NCBI GenBank assembly: GCA_900312665.1
Contig: ONZQ02000008.1
Location: 1,487,302 to 1,551,301, forward strand
Direction of reading: 5' to 3'
DNA length: 64,000 nucleotides
Origin: Cephalotrichum gorgonifer
Lineage: Eukaryota > Ascomycota > Sordariomycetes > Microascales > Microascaceae
Under the pieces are notes generated by a model. It saw only the letters and a program-made list of their open reading frames with translations. It did not search any database and was not told the DNA's origin. Positions 1-11,057 of this stretch are shown one piece after another; position 1 is the stretch's first letter; every line of letters begins with the position of its first letter. The position numbers and the translations under genes are program-made.

Positions 1-2360
1 AGCGAACGATGAGGTCATCATTGTTGATTGGTGGCCAAGGCAACCAACCAGTCACGGGCGCCCGTTCATGTTCCCATCCCTGCACGCACGGGGTCGGGTC
101 GTCAGCGCCCGCAACCAGCCCGCCAGGTGCCAGCACAGCGGGTATTTCAGGTGGTAGCCGGCAGGGGCCGGGGCACGGGGACACCCTGACAGCTGCAACC
201 CGGGACTGCTGGCCGCTGTTATGTGTCGTATTTTGGCGTCGATCTGTCGCTCTGCCTTGATTACTGGTTGGCCTTATTGATTCCCGCAGGGCTAGGTCTG
301 AGGGCTATCGCCACGGTCAGCGCACCCCTTGGTGTTGTTTTCTAATCAGGTTCACGACTCTCCCCCGGAGCCTGCAAATGATCTGCGCTTCTCATCATCC
401 AAACTCATTCCATTCCAAGTCGATGGGGAAATCCATTGGACTCTTGTTTCCACCGCCTTGGCGCCTTTGACTGGGCTAACTCTCTCGGAACCTCGCTTTC
501 GGTGTGCTGAGAGTCAATCGGCCTCGCTTCATCAAAGGGCCATGCCATCCTCCTGAGATCGATGCCATGCAATACATTACAAAGATTATAACCATCCCGG
601 TAATGCCAAAAGTCTACACGATCCACACCACCCGTTGGAGCAGTGCCTATAACCCCATTCAGGGAGATGATCTAGATACCACTTGGAGGGTAGAAGGTCG
701 CTTTACACCGGACTAGAAGAAGACTATATTCAAAGATATCAAAAAGTGCATTTCCTTTCTCCGCGAGCTCCAGTCTCTGGAAGAGTATCTAGCTCCATCT
801 GCTCTTCAAAGTCCTGCCTATGGCGGTCGCATCAGTGTTCTTTCCTCGGGGCCTTTCAGCCATTAATTATGGCTTCTCTTCATTGTCGAGGACACGCGTG
901 CAATGTGTCGCGCGATTTCTTGGCGAGGAAAAAGAAAAGGTGCATACCACCTCGTATCGATATCCTCCATGTTATCATTGCTTCCTCTCTCTCCCATCTT
1001 GGCGAATCGATGTTAACGAGGGGGGTGTGTGGAGTGCTGTTAACACATCAAATCAACACCTCCCCCTGTTTGTTTGAGTGGATCCACTGGTCAGGTCTCA
1101 CGCACAGACAAAATTTGAAGCTCCTCGGCACTATGTATGTATCAGTAGCAGGTTACACTCCCCACGGGGGATGTGGAATTTGGGGGACGATGCGGCCGTT
1201 TACAAAATAACATTTTGACCTTGTGCCTATAGTAGACTCCATAATATCGGACTTTCAAATTCGACCAACAAAAGGACCACCTCTCCCCCTACCAAAGCCA
1301 AACGCCCCTACCCCTGACCCGAGATCCAACCAGAATCCAGCATCGCCCCCGTCATCCGAATACGTGCCTCTGATATCTCAGAATGTGACAGGCACTTGAT
1401 AGCTTTATCTTTGACTAACAGCAAACCCGTCAATGCTGTCAGTACTACTAATAATAATAAGCGTACGTGCTCACACGGCAAAGGAAACTGATCGACGGGG
1501 GGACGTTATCATGATCATGCAGGGGTGCTTAGCGTCATCATGCAGGGCCAAGCCGACCTTTCGGGTATGAGATCGGCTGCTCCACCGGGGCGGTAGTACT
1601 GTGGCCACTGGCAGCGCTAACATGCACCTCCCTCGGGGAATCGTCAAATTTCCGGGTCCGGGGTCTGCCTCCCGGGCTTACTTCTGGCCCTTCCCACTGC
1701 ACTCGTACGGAGCCGAGGGAGTCGTTCAGCTGAATGGACCCCTGTCCCATGATAAGGCCTCAGTGTGTCTGTCTGGGGGGACTGGGGGGAAAACGCCAAA
1801 AGGCCTCATCGGTTATCTCGAATGCCGCCGATCGTTGCCCGCATAGTGGTGGCTGAACGCTATTCTCCGCCTAGGATGGTGGGGCCGTTACCCCCTTGAG
1901 CTTGCTTACAGGACGAGTCGGGCGGGTCATTATATCTTGCCAAGAGCGCGAGATATTCGACTCGTGGTTGCTCGTTTAACTCACCCTAATGATCTCGAGC
2001 GGGACCTGAGGGCCTACAGGCACTTGAGACTAGCAAACCTTATTGCTTTTCGACGGGCGCGTGACGGGACCCGCTTTGATATGCTTGCCATAGCTCCCCC
2101 ACGCTGGCTCCCTTGGTTCAGCCTCGGCTACCCTGCTCCATGCTCCTTGCGTCCGAAATGGGCTATCATGCAGTGCTGTCTCCTATTAGTGATCACTGAT
2201 TAGTGTCATGGTGTAGAGCACAACGGCGTAATATCCTCGATGTCGATCATCGAGATAAGGGCGAGATGGGGGGAAGCCAAGAGGGACAACACGACCTCTG
2301 GATCTTTGCAAGATAGTGCTCTAGATGAGTCTAGATGATCCGGAGGCAGAGTCTGTCGAG
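1..2360. other. Intergenic, no gene seen
   Basis: Only short open frames with no recognisable motif, signal peptide or consistent splice pattern are present on either strand. The last few hundred bases are presumably the promoter of the secreted-protein gene that follows. No tRNA or clear repeat was found. Confidence 0.5.
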
Positions 2361-2368
2361 TATAAGAG
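2361..2368 (+). promoter_or_regulatory. TATA-like box for the secreted-protein gene
   Basis: TATAAGAG lies about 150 bases before the start codon and is followed by a pyrimidine-rich leader, the usual arrangement for a well-expressed fungal gene. Position and sequence are the only evidence. Confidence 0.4.
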
Positions 2369-2518
2369 AGAGTGTTGTTCGTGCCCTTTTTTGCCTATTC
2401 TTTCCTCACTCACCAGCCACACAGCCATCCAGTCCAGTCTTTACAGTCCGTCTCCTCTTATACATACTCGCCTTCAGTTCCTCTTCGCCACACCCCTCAA
2501 CACACACCAATAGCCAAA

Positions 2519-3108
2519 ATGCGTTTCTCCATCGTCACCCTCCTCACGGCTGCCCTCGCCGGCACTGCCATTGCCGCCCCCTCCAGTAAGAAGATCCCCT
2601 TCCTCCTTCCTAGACTCATCCGTGAACTCTCCTAATTCATCCTCTCAGATGTCCAGAGCCGCTCGCTCATAACCGACGTCGGCAAGCTCGTCGGCGGCCT
2701 CGAGGCCGGCCTCGGCGTTCCCGCGATCGAAGCCGCGCTTGACTCGCTCCTCGGCGGAGCCATCTCCAAGGTATACCAGCCCCCCTCCACACAAACTCAC
2801 ACCAATTCTACCCAGCCTCGGCACCAAGCCATCCTGCGTCTCCCCACTCGAAGAACCCCAGACTAACAAACCAACAGCTCGAGAAGCACCTTGGCATCAC
2901 CTTCGCCGAGCAGATGCTCGGCCTCATCAAGGGTGGTGCTCCCCCGGGCACCATCCAGGCCGTCGGCGAGGCCATCGCCATGCTCGAGGAGGGCCTCGGC
3001 ATCACCGCCGTCAACGCCTACCTCGACGCCGCGACGGGCGGTGCGATCAGCTCCCTCGAGGCCGCTCTTGGCGTTACCGATGTTTACGCTGCCCTTGGGC
3101 TTGCATAA
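2519..3108 (+). CDS. Small secreted cysteine-free protein
   Basis: Three exons (2519-2585, 2649-2770, 2878-3108) join in phase to give 139 residues. Both introns have GT..AG borders; the first splits an Asn codon. Residues 1-20 form a clear signal peptide (charged start, hydrophobic core, AIAAP cleavage site). The mature part has no Cys or Trp and is rich in Ala, Gly and Leu. It contains two related segments (GAISKLEKHLGIT and GAISSLEAALGVT), which suggests an internally duplicated amphipathic-helix protein. Codons are strongly C-ending, as in highly expressed fungal genes. Family unknown; a cell-wall, surface or effector-like role is possible but unproven. Confidence 0.8.
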
Positions 3109-4274
3109 GGGGGCTGAGGGATGGCGGTTGGGATGATGACGAGATTTCTGCCCTTGTCAGGGTTACCAGCCTATAATAGTATGTGTATAGGAGATAGCAT
3201 GGGGCCCTCATAGATGGCGCAGCTTTAATTTTCCCCTAAGATTGGGGAGTGGGCTCCTTGCTAGTTACCGGACAAACACCTTATATTCTAATAGTAAATT
3301 AATTAATTTACCCTTTTCGAACAAAATGTTGGTGTTCAGTGATGTTTCCGTGGTTGGTGTAGCGAAGTTGGTAGGAATACCGTAGTTCCGAATATATCCT
3401 TCGTCTTGATCGTGTAGATATTAATGTTGCTGCTATCATGCTCTAGCAGGTGCGATATCTCAAGGAACATTTTTAACTTTGGAAGATGGCGACGTATGGG
3501 AGAGAATCAGTATTATCATCTGCCGCTCTAATATACAGACCCTGATAAACTCTACATCCCACCCTTCTCAGATGCAAGCCTCCTCTCTGACATGACAATG
3601 TGGAGAGTCCTATTTCTATATGTCGTCTTCCAAAGGGCTTGGGTGATACACCCGTCCCAATCGCGGGCTCTCTTCTTGAACTACGATCTAAGCTTATTAA
3701 CGATGTCTATATATTATATATTATACTTGGTGCCATATAAGGCCCTCGTTCCAATCGAAGTGCATATTCCGTGATACTGCGCCTTACATTTTGGACTTCC
3801 TTAGATGCCGTCCTTCCTTGGGAAATAGGTACTACACGTAAGAACGTCATCATAGACGTGAAATAAATATGAAGTTGTTGTCAAAGGTTTATAGTTCTCT
3901 AACTGGGGATGTTGTAACCCTAAAATCAACTGACTACTCCCAACATGTTAACTCTGCAGTTGATTCAATACTCGAATGTGGTGGCGTCTATAAACCCTCT
4001 TCGTAACAACAGCGGGCGGGCTACCTTTGACAGCCACTCGGCTCACCTCACCTAAGAAGCTGCAACCCCCCCCCCCCCCCCCCCCCTTTCCCCTTCCCTT
4101 CCTTATATCCACAGTTTCAGGTTTAAGACGAGCAGGGTTGCCTTCTAGCCCACGATCATGGAAATACAAGGTATATTTTAACAAAACCAGCCTAACTTCG
4201 TAAATCTGTGTATAAAAAAACATGTAAATCCCCGTCCATCGCCGATCCAAACCAAACTTCCCCAATTTCATAGA
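3109..4274. other. Convergent intergenic region
   Basis: Lies between the 3' ends of the secreted-protein and SYLF genes. It is AT-rich and holds an 18-bp perfect palindrome at 3294-3311 (GTAAATTAATTAATTTAC), a 20-C run at 4067-4086 and short frames without recognisable content. No gene is called. Confidence 0.5.
4067..4086. repeat. 20-base C homopolymer
   Basis: An uninterrupted run of about 20 C on the + strand (G on the other) in the intergenic region just beyond the SYLF gene. Such runs are length-unstable and hard to sequence, so the exact length is uncertain. Confidence 0.85.
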
Positions 4275-6132
4275 CTACTGATACGTATGAGGCTTCTGAT
4301 CCTGAACCGGCGCCTTGGGCCCATCGTACCCGGGCAACTCATCACTCGTCGCATGCGCATGTTCCCCGCTCACCGTGCCCGTCTTCGGATCATCAGCCCT
4401 CGGAATCACATCCGCTCCAACGCCTGCCCCCGACCCCGGCAGCGGAGCCTTCTCATCTCTAGCACTGGAAGGTGCCCAGGCGCCCTCATACCCTGGAAGC
4501 TCGTCACTTGTGGCATGTGCATGTTCCCCACTTACTGTCCCCGTCTTCGGGTCACCAGACCTCGGGATAGGATCATGCCCTCCCTGCCCCTGTCCCTGCC
4601 CGTACCCCTGCTTGGGATCATTAATCGCGGGCGTTGCCTCGCTAGGCGGCACAATGACCTCGTCCCCTGCAGACCGGCTCTCCGCTCTCCTCAGCGCGTC
4701 GTGGAGGGGCCGCGCCCCAGCGGGCCAGAGCGCGGGCGCCTCCCGTGCAGGCACGTTCTCTCCGCGGAGGATGCGCGAGGCGGGGATCCGCTCGCCGTAG
4801 AACGCGGCGTTGGCCTCCTTGCGCTCGGTAATCACGGTCCCGTCGACCTGCACCCCCGCGAAGAGCCCGCGGGACTTGACGTACGTGAAGACGGGCCCGT
4901 AGGCCTTGTAGCTAGAGGAGCGCTTATGCGCCGCGGCCGCGGGCCTCTCCTTGTCCGCGGACAGTAGCGACGGGTCGGCGGCCTCCGCCTTGGCCTCGGC
5001 CTCGGCGGCCTTCTTACCCTGCGAGTGGCCCCCCGACCCGGCCCCGACGTCCAACTTCCCCCCGACGCCGAACGGCCCCGCGGCGACGGCGAGGTCCGGC
5101 CCCAGGCTCACGCGGGTGTTGGTGAATGCGTCGAGCGCCTCGCGCGTGTTGATGACGCAGATGCAGTCGTAGATGTCGGCGCCGGCGAGGAATCCCGCCC
5201 CTAGGGCGTGGACCTGGATTCCCGACGGCGGGCCCCAGGAGCGGTCGGGGAGGCGGGCGATGAGGACGCCCGAGCCGGTGGAGGCCGAGAACTGGAAGCC
5301 CACGCGGGCGGTGGTGAAGATGGCGAGGCCGACGGCGTTGGCGAGGACCTTTGCGGGGATCTTGAGGATGGCGCGGTCGCGGGACCGAGAGCGGGCGGCG
5401 GTGGGGGACGCGGGGCGGTGGCCTTCGCCGTGGGCGCCGTCTTCTGGGGTGTGTGTTAGCGGCTTGGTCCGCGCAAACGGAGGGATTTTAATCTGAGAGG
5501 AGAAGGGGGGGTGAAAGAAAGGGGTTTGGGGGGGGGGGGGGGGTAGTGGGAAGCAGACAGGCAGGGTACAAGGCAAACATACTGCAGAAACTCAACAAGA
5601 TCGAGGCGGCCTTCTCACACTCCTTGTCCATCGTCGTCGGCAGGAAGGACTGAGAGCCGAGCTTGTTCGCCAGCGCGTTGATGGGCGTCGCGGCCTTGGT
5701 CCCCAGCTCGTGCATCCGCGTCGACCAAGACTTCTTCCTGTGCCCGTCGTTCGCGCCATGGGCGACGTCGGCCGGCGCGGGTTGGAGGTGGGGGTTGGGT
5801 TCCGGGAGGGGGGTTTCGTTTGAGTGCTGGGGCGGGGGCGGGGCGAATTGCGAGGTTACGGGGTTAGCTCCGAGCGGGTTGGGATTGGCGCCGTAAGTCG
5901 TCTGGGATGCTTGGGGCTCGTGGGACGGGAGAGCGCCGGATGAGACGGCCGCTTGGGCGTCGGTCTGGTGTGTCGCGGGAGGATTGTATGCTTGGTAAGT
6001 CTTTTGTTCCGTCGGTGGCTTGGGGGGGTAGCCGTATGGGTATTGCGCCTGTTGGGCTTGCTCTGCTTGTTGGGATTGCTGGCTGCTGAACTCTTGGCTC
6101 CCGGACTGGGAAGGATAGTTAGGGTCGGCCAT
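4275..6132 (-). CDS. SYLF-domain (Ysc84/DUF500-like) protein
   Basis: Exons 6132-5583 and 5443-4275 join in phase as FC|KDG, the junction normal for this family. The N-terminal third is Gln/Pro-rich and low-complexity. It is followed by the SYLF domain: ECEKAASILLSFC, then AILKIPAKVLANAVGLAIF, GSGVLIARLPDRSWGPPSGI and ADIYDCICVINTREALDAF. SYLF proteins (yeast Ysc84, human SH3YL1) bind phosphoinositides and actin at endocytic sites. No SH3 domain follows; instead there is a Gly/Ser/Glu-rich tail with two near-identical copies of TGTVSGEHAHATSDELPGY. The ATG at 6132 is chosen over an upstream in-frame one for its Kozak-like context and family-like MADPNYP start. The intron (5444-5582) contains a 16-base C run on the coding strand. 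Confidence 0.85.
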
Positions 6133-6896
6133 GGCGATTTGATCTGATTTCGGACTGATTGTGAAAGAAAAAAAGTGTTGGTACGATATGGCAAGGGCGT
6201 AGCTGGCGGGGGAGTAACTAGAAGGATGGTGGGGAGTGTCAAGGAACCTTGATAAACAAGCTGTTGGATCATGCAATTGATGACGTCATAGTCTCCGCGT
6301 CATTGTGGTCGTCATGGCTTGGATCCCAAGGAGTAGGAGGGAGCCAGCCCGCGCGGGCGCAGTCGGGCGGCGAGTTATGCGGGCCCAGCGCATATACTCG
6401 AACGTGCCTCGATACATCCGCCGTCGCCTTCCTGTTTCGTGCAACGAATCCATCCATGTATCCACAATCGGGCGGTGCTGGCGTTTGCCTGTGCAGCGCC
6501 ACGCTCGCAAGTGCGTGCTATTCGTTATTCGCATCTGCGGCCGCGCGGTGTGCGCGTTGCAGCTTGTATTTTTACATCTTTATTGACTTCAAGTTACGAC
6601 AAAACGTCGTGGCTCGCGGGGATGCGATTCGCTTAAGATCCGAGACGATGCGATTCGTTTAAGATCCGCGAGGATGCGATTCGTTTGAGCTGTCGTGGGA
6701 GACAAAAGGTAATGGCGCGGCCTCAGACTGAAGATCTTGTATACCAGCAGTCAGGTCGTCGTAGCTCGTCAAAGGAGATACTCGTTCAAGTTCGATTGAA
6801 AGCCCCTTACGTATGATGAGACTAAAAGCCTGTCGATCGCTGCAGCATAGCGATGAGGATGAATGGTCCCTTGCATCGACGTAACCCCCCTCCCAT
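6133..6896. other. Intergenic between two minus-strand genes
   Basis: Holds the SYLF promoter and the 3' flank of the epimerase gene. The only structure seen is a short 26-bp direct repeat, annotated separately. Confidence 0.5.
6619..6690. repeat. 26-bp direct repeat, about 2.7 copies
   Basis: GATGCGATTCG recurs at 6621, 6647 and 6673, exactly 26 bases apart, and the bases between are nearly the same (CTTAAGATCC / TTTAAGATCC). A small local minisatellite. Confidence 0.8.
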
Positions 6897-7901
6897 TCAT
6901 CGAACCGTGTAAACCCCAGTCGAAACCGCATGATACCCCTTCTTCCCAACCCTATCCGTAAGCTCGCTCTTCCACCTCCCCCCCGTCGCGATCCCCTCCA
7001 CCGCCCTCGCAAACGTATACCTCGGCTCCCACCCCAGCTCCCTCACCGCCTTCCCCGAGTCATAGACCCGATCAATCCTCTCCAAGAACTTCCACCCCTT
7101 CTCCGCGAAGACCCCCTCGCACCCGGGCGCCACCTCCCTCATCACCTCCCCGGCATTACTGTTCAACCTCGCCAGCACGCTCTCATCGCGGTCGAACGGC
7201 GGCGGCGCGCTGATGATGTACTTCCCCCACTTCACCTCCGGCGCCCTCCTCGCGGCGCACACGCACGCCGAGACCACGTCCTCCACGTCCACCCGCCGAT
7301 AGCACAGCTCCAGCACCTTTAGGTTATCGTCGCCCATCGCCGCGCGCCTCTCCTCGTCGTCGTCGTCCTCGGGGAAGAACCGGCTCGTGCGCAGCACCAG
7401 CACCGGCATGCGGGTCTGCGAGTGCACGAGGTGGCAGAGGTCCTCCGCCGCCACCTTGGTCACGCCGTAGATGTTCTTCGGGATCGGCACGACGGACTCG
7501 TCTATCCAGACCGCGGGTTTCCCTGCCCCTGGGCTGAGGGCTCGTCCGAAGGTGGAGGTCGTACTTATGAAGATGAAGGACGTTATGCGCCCTTCCAGCC
7601 GCGCCGCTTCCTCGAGGAGCACGAGGGTGCCCTGGATGTTGGCGGATACGAAGTCCGTCTTGGTGTGGGAGTCTACGTGGGGCTTGTGGAGCGTTGCGGC
7701 GTGGATGACGTGGGTGATGGTGGGGTATTTGGCGAAGATAGAGGATATAAATTCCGGGGAGGTGATGGTGCCGACGTGGGTTGTTGTCGGGGAGGGGAGA
7801 ATGTCGATGCCGACTGGGTGGAGGCCGTGGGTGGGGAGGGAGAGCATGAGGGCCGTGCCAAGGTGGCCGGCGCTGCCGGTGACGAGGACGTTTGGGGGCA
7901 T
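6897..7901 (-). CDS. NAD-dependent epimerase/dehydratase (extended SDR)
   Basis: Single exon of 334 residues. The N-terminus begins VLVTGSAGHLG, the GxxGxxG dinucleotide-binding fingerprint, followed by an acidic turn near GIDIL. HAATLHKPHVDSH matches the second strand region of nucleotide-sugar epimerases and FISTTSTFG contains the catalytic Ser/Thr. IYGVTKVAAEDL gives the YxxxK active site near residues 145-155. ELGWEPRYTFARAVEGI is the usual C-terminal substrate-domain motif. The substrate is probably a sugar nucleotide or small carbonyl compound and cannot be narrowed further. Length and motifs look intact. Confidence 0.85.
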   Translation of the reverse strand: MPPNVLVTGSAGHLGTALMLSLPTHGLHPVGIDILPSPTTTHVGTITSPEFISSIFAKYPTITHVIHAATLHKPHVDSHTKTDFVSANIQGTLVLLEEAARLEGRITSFIFISTTSTFGRALSPGAGKPAVWIDESVVPIPKNIYGVTKVAAEDLCHLVHSQTRMPVLVLRTSRFFPEDDDDEERRAAMGDDNLKVLELCYRRVDVEDVVSACVCAARRAPEVKWGKYIISAPPPFDRDESVLARLNSNAGEVMREVAPGCEGVFAEKGWKFLERIDRVYDSGKAVRELGWEPRYTFARAVEGIATGGRWKSELTDRVGKKGYHAVSTGVYTVR

Positions 7902-8207
7902 TGTAAAGGCCAGTATTCGTATCGGTATCGGTACCGGAGTCGCTTTCGGAATTGATGTTGTGTGGGCGGCTCGAGACCGGGCGATGGCTTCAATTCATGT
8001 GCATAATTTTTATATATCTTCGTGCGGTGAGTCACTTGCCGAGCGGGGAGGGGACGCGGAGCAATGTTCGCCCTTGCCATGACGGGCCTTTATCCGAATC
8101 CGGATGCGATGCTCGTAGGCTCATATCTCTATCTCTACACTGTACAAAAATAGTATCTAATGCGATTCTACACTCTTACGCAGCTCTAACACGCCGTGTA
8201 TGCCATG
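7902..8207. other. Short intergenic gap
   Basis: Promoter of the epimerase gene and 3' flank of the phosphatase gene; nothing else is seen. Confidence 0.5.
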
Positions 8208-9213
8208 CTACCCGTCAAGCACATCCCCTTTCCCAAACTCCCTCATCGTCTTCCTCGTCGCCTCCAAAACGGCCCCATGCAACGGCCCCAGGCTCGCCAC
8301 GAACCCAAAGTTCTTCTCCATCAGCCTCCCCGCCCCAAGGTCGATATCTCGGCCGAAGACATCCGTCACCTTGCCGCCGACCTCCTCGAACAGGAGCATC
8401 GCCCCGGCGTGGTCCCATATCTTCCCCCGCCGGCTCGCCGCCTCGTACACCCAGATCGTCGTGTTCGCCATGCCCATCGCGAGCGACGCCCAGCGCACGA
8501 CCCACGGGAGGAGGTCGCAACCAGGGAAAGACATCCCGAGGGACGTGGCGACGGACTCGTGGAAGGGGACGGACCCGGACGACTTCGCCGTCGTGCAGGT
8601 TACGAAGCGGAGGTCGGATTGGGTGGGGTTCTGTGGGTGAGGGTTTAGCTTTCGGGGGATGGCGTCCGCGTCCGAGGTGGGGTGAAGGGCGCGGATGTAG
8701 GTCCCGTGGCCCCTGGCGGCGAAAAACACCGTTCCCCGGCCTGAGGGGTCGATGCTCTTGTCGTTGATGGGTCCCGTCGCCTCGGGCGAGAGGCTTGGAC
8801 AGGCCACGATGCTGAGGACCTGCTTCCCGTCTTCCAAGAGCGCGACGTTCACCGCGTACATCTCCCCGCTCATATACGTCTTCGTCCCGTCAATGGGATC
8901 GAAGACCCATACCCGCCCCTTCCTCGGCGTCCCCTCCCCGCAAGCGTCGAGGAGCTCGCATGCGTGGTCTTTACTGCGCGGGACGCGGAAGAGGTTCGTA
9001 TCGGAGTTCTGGGCTCTCTCCGCCACGGCGGAAAGGAGGGACCATACTCGGTCGAGGAGGACGGGGTTGGAGCGGAGTTCCGACGCGTCCTCCTCGCCCA
9101 CGAGGCCGTCGGCTGGGAAGTGGTGGCGGAAGGTCGCGGAGAGGAGGGCCTGGATGGCGAAGTCGGCGGTCGTGACGGGGGATTTGGATCTCGGTTGCGT
9201 AGGGGGAGTCCAT
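8208..9213 (-). pseudogene. 3'(2'),5'-bisphosphate nucleotidase (Hal2/Met22) with 5' deletion
   Basis: The frame ending at 8208 carries the Mg-dependent, Li-sensitive phosphatase signature: VGEEDASELR, then FDPIDGTKTYMSGEMY (the DPIDGT metal site), and WDHAGAMLLFEEVGGKVTD near the C-terminus. Hal2 removes the 3'-phosphate of PAP formed in sulfate assimilation. The frame can be followed upstream through SKSPVTTADFAIQALL but reaches a stop with no ATG. The expected start MDSPYATE (ATG at 9213-9211) is present just upstream in another frame. About 30 codons normally between these two parts (the first helix) are missing and no GT..AG intron fits. This reads as a deletion joined at a short homology, leaving a frameshift. 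A spliced upstream exon using an AG near 9217 is a weaker alternative. Confidence 0.7.
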
Positions 9214-9736
9214 CTTGGCTGTCATGGTGTGGCTTCGGATCATGGACGTGGGGGAGTGAGTGGGTGCGGCGGTGGATGGGTTGTACATTTACAATAATTG
9301 TTTGGGGAGGCGAGTGAATTGAATTACCCCGCTATTGTAAGTCAAGGGATGGCGGATGGCGGGGCAATGACACGGTTTGGGCGCGACTTCCCAAACACTT
9401 TCACACTTACATTAATACCTCTCCCTAGACCCACCCACCCGGCTAATGTACTCTTAACTTATCGTCTAGTAAACTCACTGAGCTAATTTCTACGCGTTTC
9501 CCCTGTTTACGAACACGGGTGATGATGATCGCTGCGGATGTAAAAACGGGATTTGTGCCTCTACCCTTCTGAGCGGAATCGCCCACCATGCTAGCCACAT
9601 ACTCGTAACGAAGCCAACGCGACTCCCCACAGGCAGCCTGTCACACCTACGCGGAACCCAGAGACTAGGAACTATAGGCCCGAGGATACAATTTAGAATC
9701 CAGGGGCCAGTCCCCAGGGATCAGAGACCGGACGAA
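9214..9736. other. Divergent intergenic region
   Basis: Lies between the start regions of the minus-strand phosphatase and the plus-strand OB-fold-like gene, so it presumably holds both promoters. No repeat or further gene was recognised. Confidence 0.5.
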
Positions 9737-10891
9737 ATGGACGACCAGACCGATCTCACCCTGCGTCCCCTAATAAGAGACATCCTCCGGACCCGCTACT
9801 GCATCCCCGACTCCCTCTTCCTCGTCGAGGTCCTCGATGAGCTCATCTCCACCAGAAGCGGCAGGTGGCGCGCCATACGCCTGCTCCTAGGGGACGGTGA
9901 GCTCTGCATCCAGGGGTTGCTGACGCTCGACATGCATCGGTACGTGGACCAGGGGGATCTAGCCGCGGGGTGTCTCGTGAGGCTTCATTCGTTTGGGTTT
10001 TGGTCCGAGGAGGTGGGGAACGGAGGGGAGGAAGGAGGAGAGGACGGGGACCGTGTAAAAGGAAAGAGGATGGTGTATCTTGCCGTGGAGGACTTTACCG
10101 TCGTCGGGTGGTGCGGCGAGTACGCGAAGGCGCACTCGCTGGACAAGCCCTCTAGGCTGGGACTGTCGGCTTCTTCTCGCCCCGCGCCTGAATTCGAGGC
10201 GGAGCGCGGAGACAAGGGCACGGCCGCGAGGAAGCGGAAACCTACGATACCACGGCCCGCAGAGCCTGAAGTCTACCAGACAGGAGACCCAGCAGACTCG
10301 GACTCGAATTCTGACCCAGACGACGGCTTCGAGGCACCTAAGCCCGCCGACCCTAAAGAACTTTCCCCTCTAGACCTCGATCCCCCTATCCCCATCCCCA
10401 ACACCCTCAGCATCCCGTCCCCTCGCCCCCTCCCACCCCCCGTCGCCCTCCTCCGCGACTGGACCTCACCCCACCACCCCCTAAAGCTAACTACTCTATC
10501 CTCCATCTCCCACCTCCCCTACCGACAAAACTGGTCCATTAACACCCTGGCAGTCGTAGCCTCCCTCTCGGCCCTCGAACCCTCCGCCTTCCCCCCGTAC
10601 AGCCAACGCATCGCCCGCCTGGCGGACCCCAGCACCGACAAGAGGGTCCAGCTGACGGTCTTCCTCGACGCAGAGGAGTTCACGCCTAGGGTGGGGAGCG
10701 TGGTGCTGCTTGCGGGAGTAAAGAATCACTTGTTCGAGGGGGGTTCACTGAAGAAGTATGTTAGCGATAGGCCGAGGAATGGGATGCCGTGGTGGATCGA
10801 CGAGCCCGAACTTGGGTGGTGCTCGGAGAGGGTGGCGGAGCTGAGGGAGTGGTGGGCTGGGCAGTCGGCTGGTGGGTTAGAGCCAGGTTGA
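9737..10891 (+). CDS. OB-fold-like protein of unknown role
   Basis: Single exon, 384 residues. The N-terminal part (residues 1-130) and the C-terminal part (about 245-375) each look like beta-rich OB-type domains. They are separated by a charged, Pro-rich low-complexity linker with a basic patch (KRKPTIPR) that could be a nuclear signal. The C-terminal block has a conserved-looking core: QRIARLADPSTDKRVQLTVF, GSVVLLAGVKNH and GGSLKKYVSDR. The two-domain layout suggests a nucleic-acid-binding protein of the kind found in telomere or replication factors. That is inference from fold-like patterning only. Confidence 0.6.
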   Translation: MDDQTDLTLRPLIRDILRTRYCIPDSLFLVEVLDELISTRSGRWRAIRLLLGDGELCIQGLLTLDMHRYVDQGDLAAGCLVRLHSFGFWSEEVGNGGEEGGEDGDRVKGKRMVYLAVEDFTVVGWCGEYAKAHSLDKPSRLGLSASSRPAPEFEAERGDKGTAARKRKPTIPRPAEPEVYQTGDPADSDSNSDPDDGFEAPKPADPKELSPLDLDPPIPIPNTLSIPSPRPLPPPVALLRDWTSPHHPLKLTTLSSISHLPYRQNWSINTLAVVASLSALEPSAFPPYSQRIARLADPSTDKRVQLTVFLDAEEFTPRVGSVVLLAGVKNHLFEGGSLKKYVSDRPRNGMPWWIDEPELGWCSERVAELREWWAGQSAGGLEPG

Positions 10892-11057
10892 GAGCACGGC
10901 CGCCACGATTTGATGGGACAGGGTGGAAGGTCCTCTGCGGACACATGTTATTACAGAAATGCAAAATGCAGATGTGCCATCTAAACACCAAGTACTGAAA
11001 CCACGTGCTGAATACTACCATGCACTCCCCATCCCATCATTCTATGAGACCCCCACA

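Noticed and set aside
7422..7955. Plus-strand frame over the epimerase gene
   Set aside because: Antisense to a well-supported SDR; Gly/Val/Asp-rich shadow without features.
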